Shown here: piece by piece, positions 58,551-64,000 of the stretch
How positions within the stretch are numbered: position 1 is the first letter of the stretch
Layout: each line of letters opens with the position of its first letter
Assembly (NCBI RefSeq): GCF_003286085.1
Contig: NW_020825336.1
Coordinates: 1,302,001 to 1,366,000 of the forward strand
From: Drosophila persimilis
Lineage: Eukaryota; Arthropoda; Insecta; Diptera; Drosophilidae
Length of the DNA: 64,000 nt
Reading direction: 5' to 3'
The notes under the pieces: model-generated
Seen by the model: the letters and a program-made list of their open reading frames with translations, nothing else
What the model was told of the DNA's origin: nothing
The model's database searches: none
Translations under genes and position numbers: made by a program

Positions 58551-58600
58551 ACCGAAGACCTGAAGACCTGAAGACCTGAAGACCCGAAGACCACAAACGG
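58551..58600. repeat. GAAGACCT octamer repeat
   Basis: Six consecutive copies of an 8-base unit, the last two with GAAGACCC and GAAGACCA. It is the most regular 8-mer array in the window. Confidence 0.95.
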
Positions 58601-58756
58601 AACGAGCTAATGTGTCAATTATGTGGTTTACAGTGCAGTGGGGAGGGAGGGAGGTAGAGCAGTAGCCCAAAGAACCCGTGGAACCCCGAAGAATCATTCA
58701 CTCATTCAATGAGTGAATAAGACAAATGAGTTCATAATATGGGAAACAATATTTGA

Positions 58757-58781
58757 AAACACACACACACACACACACACA
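58757..58781. repeat. (AC)n microsatellite
   Basis: Twelve AC units. Confidence 0.95.
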
Positions 58782-59956
58782 AAAGAAAAACTATAAATTT
58801 ACAAAGATTTCTCGCTGTGTAGCCTCATATCAAGCTCTTAAATCTGAGAGTTTTCAGAGTGTCTGTCTGGGGGAAACAGGTTCTCTTCAGGTGGTTCCAA
58901 AAAATCATCAACGATTTCCAAGAATACAATTTTCTCATGATTCACTTTTAAATTTAGAGATCTCTCTTGTGGCGGGTATTTTCTGTCTCTTAATTGAAAT
59001 AGATTGGAACTGAAAAACAACAACAACAAAAAAAAAGCAGAGTTTCAGACAGACATTTCTTCTATGACCCGTGCCAAAGGGAAGTTCCTATTAAATCACC
59101 CAAAAAAAGAAAGAAAGAAAGAAATTAAACAACAAAAAATAAGAAACAGTGTGCAGCAAAATCAGCGCAAGTGTACGAATGTATCTGTAAGATACGAGTA
59201 CATCGTGGCAGCAGCAAAGGCGGCACGCTAATTTTGCTCGCGTGTTTCCTCAAGTGGCAGCCACTATGCCACTTGCCGGGCAGCAATCGCATAAATACAT
59301 TCAGCAGGGAGTGAGACAGAGAGGGACAGAGAGCGAGTGAGAGAGAGAGGGAGAAACCCTTTCCCTCCCCCCTCTCTGCACAGCCCATTTCCTCTGCCAA
59401 TTCTCTAAACTTTTCCTTAGACTTTTCAAGCAATTTCCCGCTGAGCTTTGTTTGCTCATTGGGCGCATCCGTTTGCCGGTAGTTTGTCCCACTCGGGAAT
59501 CGGGGGCTGACTGCAGCAGGCCCCCACCATCTCATTGTTGTGTCAATTGTCGTGGTTGTTGCTGCTGCCGCTGCTATTTGTCATTTGGCGTGCAAATCTC
59601 AGACATTGCACTTTATCAAGTCATAGTCAAAGATCGCGAAGACCCACAGAGAAACACAGAGAGAGAAGAGAGAAGAGCGAAGAGAGCAGAGGAGATTCTC
59701 CTCCTCGCCCCCCTACCTGAAAACTGGGTCACTCTGCACTTAAGCGAATCGTGCGTTCTTCATTCTATCTGTGGCATTGGCGGGCCCTCCTCCCTCCCCC
59801 TTCGCTAGGAGAAGCCCCCCCCCCATCCAAGTCCATTCCCTGGCTAATAATAGAGCCACAGCCACAGCCACAGCTCTGCAGAGCCATCGCACAGCACAGT
59901 AGCCGCAACAACAAATCACAAAATCGTTTAACAATAATTTTCCATAAGACCAAGGA

Positions 59957-59990
59957 CCGATACGATCCGATACGATCCGATCCGATCCAA
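59957..59990. repeat. CGATAC/CGATC repeat
   Basis: GATACGATCC units shorten to GATCC units, ending in GATCCAAC. The GGATCGGATC words resemble 54686-54700. Confidence 0.85.
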
Positions 59991-60083
59991 CTATGCTGGC
60001 TCCTGCTCAACCGATACGATGGGCCAAAGAGGGAAAATTATAGCGCGATCACTTAACTCACGATCGCCGATCGTCGGACGATC

Positions 60084-60117
60084 TGTGGCTGTGTCTGTGG
60101 CTGTGGCTGTGGCTATG
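60084..60117. repeat. GGCTGT hexamer repeat
   Basis: Five to six GGCTGT units with a GTCTGT variant. Confidence 0.9.
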
Positions 60118-60349
60118 CCCCCGAAGATTAACCAGCTACTGGCAACGGAAGTGGACCCCAGACGCACGAATCCAGAAGCTCTCTTTCTATCTATATATCT
60201 TTGGGTCTCTTTCTGGCTGGCGAAATAATTTTTATTGAATAATTTTTCATTATTTTTCGTTTGAATTGAGAGGCGCGCAGACACAGGGCCCACAATCGAG
60301 TGCACATCCAGAGACCAGTGTTGGGCCTCGTTTTGGCCATCTCCTGCTG

Positions 60350-60394
60350 CTGCTGCCTGTTGCTGCTGCTGCTGCTGCTTCTGCTTCTGTTGCT
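60350..60394. repeat. (CTG)n interrupted repeat
   Basis: CTG runs broken by CTGTTG and CTTCTG. Confidence 0.85.
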
Positions 60395-60941
60395 GCCCCG
60401 TCAAAAACAATAAAGTCCAAAACGAGCGAACAATGTAAATGGCAAGTCATGATTTTGCTGTTATGCGCTGTTAAAAGGGGGCGCTCGCCGTTCGACACGA
60501 TCAAGAACCCAAAGAACCAAAAGAAAACCCAAAAAAAGTGTAGGAAGGATTGAGGATTGAGGATGGAGGCTGTTGCTCTTGCTGTTGTTGTTGCTGTTGC
60601 TTTCGCTGTGGATGCTACCGAACGCCAACGCCAATGCAAACGATGGCCAAGACGACGACATGACCCAAAACAATGCACAAAAAACCCAAAAAACAAAACA
60701 ACAACAAAAAAAAGACAACCAACAAAACAAAATACTTTACTCATACTTTATGCCCAAAATGCTCTCCAGATCTCCTGGTCTTCTTCCATGGTCGTCTTCC
60801 ATGATCTTCTTCCATGGGTCTTTCATGGTTTTTTTTTTTTTTCTTTGACCAGAGATCAATGCAATTGTTTGCCCCTTTTTAGTCAAGTTGTGCGCGCACT
60901 TCATAAGCAAATACAACAAATCCAAACACAACATTCAGAGA

Positions 60942-60998
60942 GCCACAGCCACAGCCACATCCCAGAAGAAGGCCAAGACCAAGACCAAGACCAAGAAG
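60942..60998. repeat. CCACAG and CCAAGA hexamer repeats
   Basis: Three CCACAG units (60942-60960), then four CCAAGA units (60972-60996). Confidence 0.9.
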
Positions 60999-62051
60999 AA
61001 GAAAAAGGGCCAAAAGAGCAAACAATGGAAATAACCATGGCTGAGTGCGGTTCTTGATTCTTGGTTCTGGGGTTCTCTGTGAGGGTCAAGGGAAAGGAGT
61101 CAGGCCAGGAAGGTAGTTTGGCACTTTGATTGGAACTACCGAAAAAATGAAAGAGCGAAGGAGTTAATTTTGTGCTAACCGAAGTCGACAGTACCCTAGA
61201 ATTATAATGAAACTGGGTTACGAGATCCAGTGAAAGGAGAGCAGGTTTCCCGCGTGGAAAAGGGAAACAGTTCTCATGATTTCCAGGGATTTTCTAATTC
61301 GAAACCTTTGTTGTATGGGAAATACTTGTAACTGCAAGTAGTACACATTTTCCAGCTGTTTAAAGTCTAGCCTAATCGAAACTCAATCTCTGACTATTGA
61401 GAGTGAGCGAGCAAAAAAAACCGAAATTTTCGGATCCAACAGAGGGAAAATAGCGATGTTTCGCTCCGAATACCAAAGGGCTCTAAATATAGATATAATA
61501 AATGATATATAAATATAATATAGTGCTCCAGGTAATGATATATCAAATAATACTCAGAAAATACTCCTTCGAAATATTTTCAATCTTCACAGCTTCATCG
61601 AAACTAAATTTATTTGAATGGGAAATAGTGATGATGATTGTCAGAAATTAATTAAAATAGGACTTACCGTATTCAAATATTCCAAATAGATGGCAGCAGA
61701 CAAGACAGATTTCGGTCTTTGTAACCTTTGGTTACAGATATTCCCTTTCTTTTAAAAAATAAACCTACAAATAAAAAAAGAAAGAAACAATCAATTACAA
61801 AAGGAAATCAAAAGGTACCTCAAAAGTTTCATTAATGAAAAAGAAACCCCAGACTGCAGCCAAAAATCATTCGCAACCACAAAATCCTTCGCCAAGACAT
61901 TTCCCTCGTTTTGGCCAAAAGCCGTTTAAGCCTGTTAAACGTAACTCACTCGCAATTTGACATACTGACGTGTTTATAAAGTTAGCAGAAAAAAAACCAA
62001 CAAAAAAGAAAGCAGAAACCAGACGCAAAGACAAAACTCTTTCTGACCTTG

Positions 62052-62125
62052 AAGCCGAAACTGAAGCTGAAGCTCTTTCTGAAACTAAAAACTGAAGCTG
62101 AAGCTGAAGCTGATGCTGATGCTGG
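62052..62125. repeat. GAAGCT hexamer repeat
   Basis: Two blocks of (CT)GAAG units separated by TTTCTGAAACTAAAA, drifting to GATGCT at the right end. Confidence 0.85.
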
Positions 62126-62249
62126 GGATGTGTCTTGAGGCATTTTATCATCATTTCGAGACGAAGATTCATTCTTAAACGTGCACACAGCGACAACAGC
62201 AAGACAACAGCAACTGCAACAATGAAATGCGGCGACAAAAAGCATCCAG

Positions 62250-62301
62250 CATCCCCCAACCCCAGCCCGAACCCCAACCCGCACCCGAACCCCAACATGC
62301 T
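62250..62301. repeat. AACCCC(A/G) repeat
   Basis: Seven imperfect units of AACCCCA/AACCCGC. The translation is an Asn-Pro run. Confidence 0.8.
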
Positions 62302-63035
62302 CCATCCCTATATCTGTTGTATATCCCTATCCCTATATCATCATACCCGCTAGCGGTACCGTTTTGTGCGCATGCGTTGCGAATGGCGGACGCGGCTCAA
62401 AGCGAATGCCGCCACAGGCCACAGCACAGGGCAGGACAGGACAGGAGGAAGGCAGAAGGCTACTAAAATTTACGCGTGTGCTAAACACGAGACTTCCACG
62501 AACCCGAAAAACAAAAAACAAAAAAAACGCACACAGAAAAGCAGAAAAACAGAAGAGAGCCCTTTTTGTCTGGGGCTTTTATGTGGCAGTGGCATGGCGT
62601 GGCCAAAGGCAAAGTTGTCGTCTGCCTTTCTTATTGTTTCTAAAATCAAAAAACGTAAAACGAAATTCTTTAAAAAATAACATTTCATTGCTTGAAGGAT
62701 TTCTATTGTTCGACTCGTCAAAAGTTGCGCTGCGTTTCAACGAAAACGAAAACGAAACCAAAACGAAATTCTTTTCACTCTCAAGAGTCGAAACTCAAAT
62801 TGATCTTGCAGCTATTTTCCAAAACAAACAAAAGCTGCAGCCTCTAGAGAGTCTACAGATTGGTGGTGGCTCATTAAAATCTGACCAAAACGACCTCAGG
62901 TCCAAAGAGATTCCTCAGGTCCACGGCTTGGCCGCTTCGTGGTGGGTTTATGGCCTGCGATCGATTACAACCAAACGAACGAAGGTCGATCTCCCAGTCG
63001 CGTCGCTCATTAGATGCCCCGCAAATAAAATGCGG

Positions 63036-63075
63036 TATAAAAACATCAACCAAATTGGCTTTCGAGACAGTTGCG
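63036..63075 (+). promoter_or_regulatory. Candidate RNA polymerase II core promoter (TATA + initiator)
   Basis: TATAAAAA at 63036-63043 is preceded by GC-containing DNA. A GACAGTTG sequence at 63066-63073 places an initiator-like A at 63069, 33 bases downstream, close to the expected TATA-to-start distance in Drosophila. The initiator has one mismatch to TCAGT, and I see no DPE at +28. The next 60 bases (GTGTGAAGAAAACACACGAG and onward) are A/G-rich and look like a 5' leader. It is the best TATA/initiator pair I noticed in the window. TATA words alone are common in AT-rich DNA, so this remains a candidate. Confidence 0.35.
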
Positions 63076-63149
63076 TGTGAAGAAAACACACGAGAAAACC
63101 AGAGCCAAGAGCTTTTCTATCGGAGAGCGGCGGAGTGTTGGCACGTTCT

Positions 63150-63386
63150 ATGGCCCACAGCAGCTTGACCCAAACAACTGGCGCCGCTAACTGGAAAAAA
63201 CACGAGCTTTTACAGTCCGAAAAAGAAAAACTACTGATGGCTCCAAAACACTATAAATCATGGCCTGAACCGAACACGGAAAAAAAAGCCCCGAATCCAA
63301 AGCCCCAAATCGAAGTGCGCTGTGGATTTCACGAATACAAAAGGCATTCAGCAGCATTCAGCAGCAGCGGCGGCAGAAGAAGATGA
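63150..63386 (+). CDS. Candidate short ORF, 78 codons, downstream of the TATA candidate
   Basis: The first ATG after the putative start at 63069 opens a 78-codon frame beginning MAHSSLTQTTGAANWKKHEL and ending in a short Ser/Gly/Arg tail. Composition is balanced, lysine-rich in the first half with KSWPEP and KAPNPKPQIE in the middle, and it is not a repeat translation until the final SSSGG. I recognise no domain, signal peptide or membrane segment. It could be an upstream ORF or the first coding segment of a gene, or chance. The sequence just upstream of the ATG (ACGTTCT) is not a strong translation context. Confidence 0.15.
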   Translation: MAHSSLTQTTGAANWKKHELLQSEKEKLLMAPKHYKSWPEPNTEKKAPNPKPQIEVRCGFHEYKRHSAAFSSSGGRRR

Positions 63387-63389
63387 AAC

Positions 63390-64000
63390 CCCGATCGGTA
63401 TTAACGCCCCAAGCGTAAGGTAGTAAAACCTAACAGAAATGTATACAAACGAGTACAGTGAGCTATGGCTAAGGCGTCCCCACTGTTAGCGGGGAAAGAA
63501 ATGATCGTATTATTATTATCCTTCACTGTTTTTATTGAGCGAACGAAATTGTGCCATGTCCGAGGTCTTGGGTCGAAGAAAGGAATATTTTTCATGATCG
63601 ATTGGTTGAGTCCTCGTTCAAATGCAACCTTTTTTTCCTGGTGTAAGACGTTGGCTCTTCATTTCTCTTATTATTCCTTTCCGAAACAGTTCGCAGTCCA
63701 ACAAAGATCTCCATGCCTCTCCTTGGTAATCCTCCGCTGTTCCATCAATTTCCCCAATATTTCCATGCCTCTGAAGGTAAGCTCTTGCTTACTACCTCTC
63801 TATCAGATCCCCACTGTACCCTGCCTCCACGTCTCATGTCTGTCAGGCCGTGTGTGTGTGTGCGTTTATAAATCTTCTTTTAATTTGTGACAAGATCAAC
63901 AAGTTCAAAGTTGTTTCAATCAATTGACCTCGCGGCTCCCAGGGGCTACAAAAATATTGTAACAGATCAGCCAAAAACAAACGCAAGAAATAGAGGGAAG
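63390..64000. other. Right edge: possible 5' leader with splice donor
   Basis: AAG|GTAAGC at 63774-63782 is a full-consensus splice donor, located 12 bases after an ATG at 63764. If transcription starts at 63069 this would close a roughly 710-base first exon. Several other ATGs precede it, which argues that the exon would be mostly untranslated. A GTGTGTGTGT run is at 63851-63861. The rest is unique sequence and the window ends without a second exon. Confidence 0.2.

Larger units (their letters stand above)
58160..63030. other. Non-coding stretch with AT-rich block 61130-61860
   Basis: No gene is supported. 58790-59010 and 61130-61860 are AT-rich. 60830-60845 is a poly-T run. A 238-codon plus-strand frame (62364-63080) ends across the candidate TATA box described below and has a Lys/Asn/Arg-rich composition with no recognised domain, so I regard it as chance. 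Confidence 0.6.

Noticed and set aside
62364-63080. 238-codon plus-strand frame
   Set aside because: Composition follows A-rich and AACGAA-type simple sequence, and the frame runs straight through the candidate TATA box. No motif is recognised.

Overview
The window reads as non-coding euchromatic DNA of a Drosophila-type fly. The evidence is pervasive short tandem repeats (CA/GT, CT/GA, CAG/CTG, 6- to 9-base units), TAATTA/ATTTGCATA-type intergenic texture, dispersed-repeat ends carrying the ATACCCT...AGGGTAT hairpin common in Drosophila genomes, and a Helitron-like terminus ending in CTAG. I favour the obscura group (for example D. pseudoobscura) because of the density of GGCAGT/CCAGAG-type hexanucleotide arrays and the look of the Helitron end. 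That is an inference from style, not an alignment.

I found no convincing protein-coding gene, tRNA, rRNA or recognisable microRNA. The long open frames are mostly translations of low-complexity DNA (poly-Gln/Ala/Leu, GSGSGS, His-Pro and similar), are open on both strands, or lack coding texture. The simplest reading is a large intron or a long intergenic regulatory interval. The high microsatellite load would fit an X-linked or X-arm location, but this cannot be shown from the sequence.

Layout: 1-8618 is microsatellite-rich unique DNA. 8619-9033 is an old short interspersed element with both ends visible. 9034-18777 is repeat-peppered unique DNA with a second hairpin-bounded repeat region (14672-15065). 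18778-19440 is a 240-bp-period tandem array. 22690-23330 is a 153-bp-period tandem array that is open on the minus strand and shows a coding-like substitution pattern. 35410-35735 is a 120-bp-period array, also open on the minus strand. 47150-47385 is a Helitron/DINE-like remnant. AT-rich blocks of 300-900 bp (notably 33090-33580, 38690-39060, 45110-45530, 47400-47880, 53380-54110, 61130-61860) alternate with GC-richer, microsatellite-dense blocks. Near the right edge (63036 onward) a TATA-box/initiator arrangement precedes a 78-codon frame and a consensus splice donor. It is the best candidate for a transcription start in the window, perhaps the first exon of a gene lying to the right.

The most interesting observations are the three unrelated-looking families of medium-period tandem repeats. 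Two of them have periods divisible by three and open frames whose amino-acid repeats are better preserved than expected for neutral satellite.
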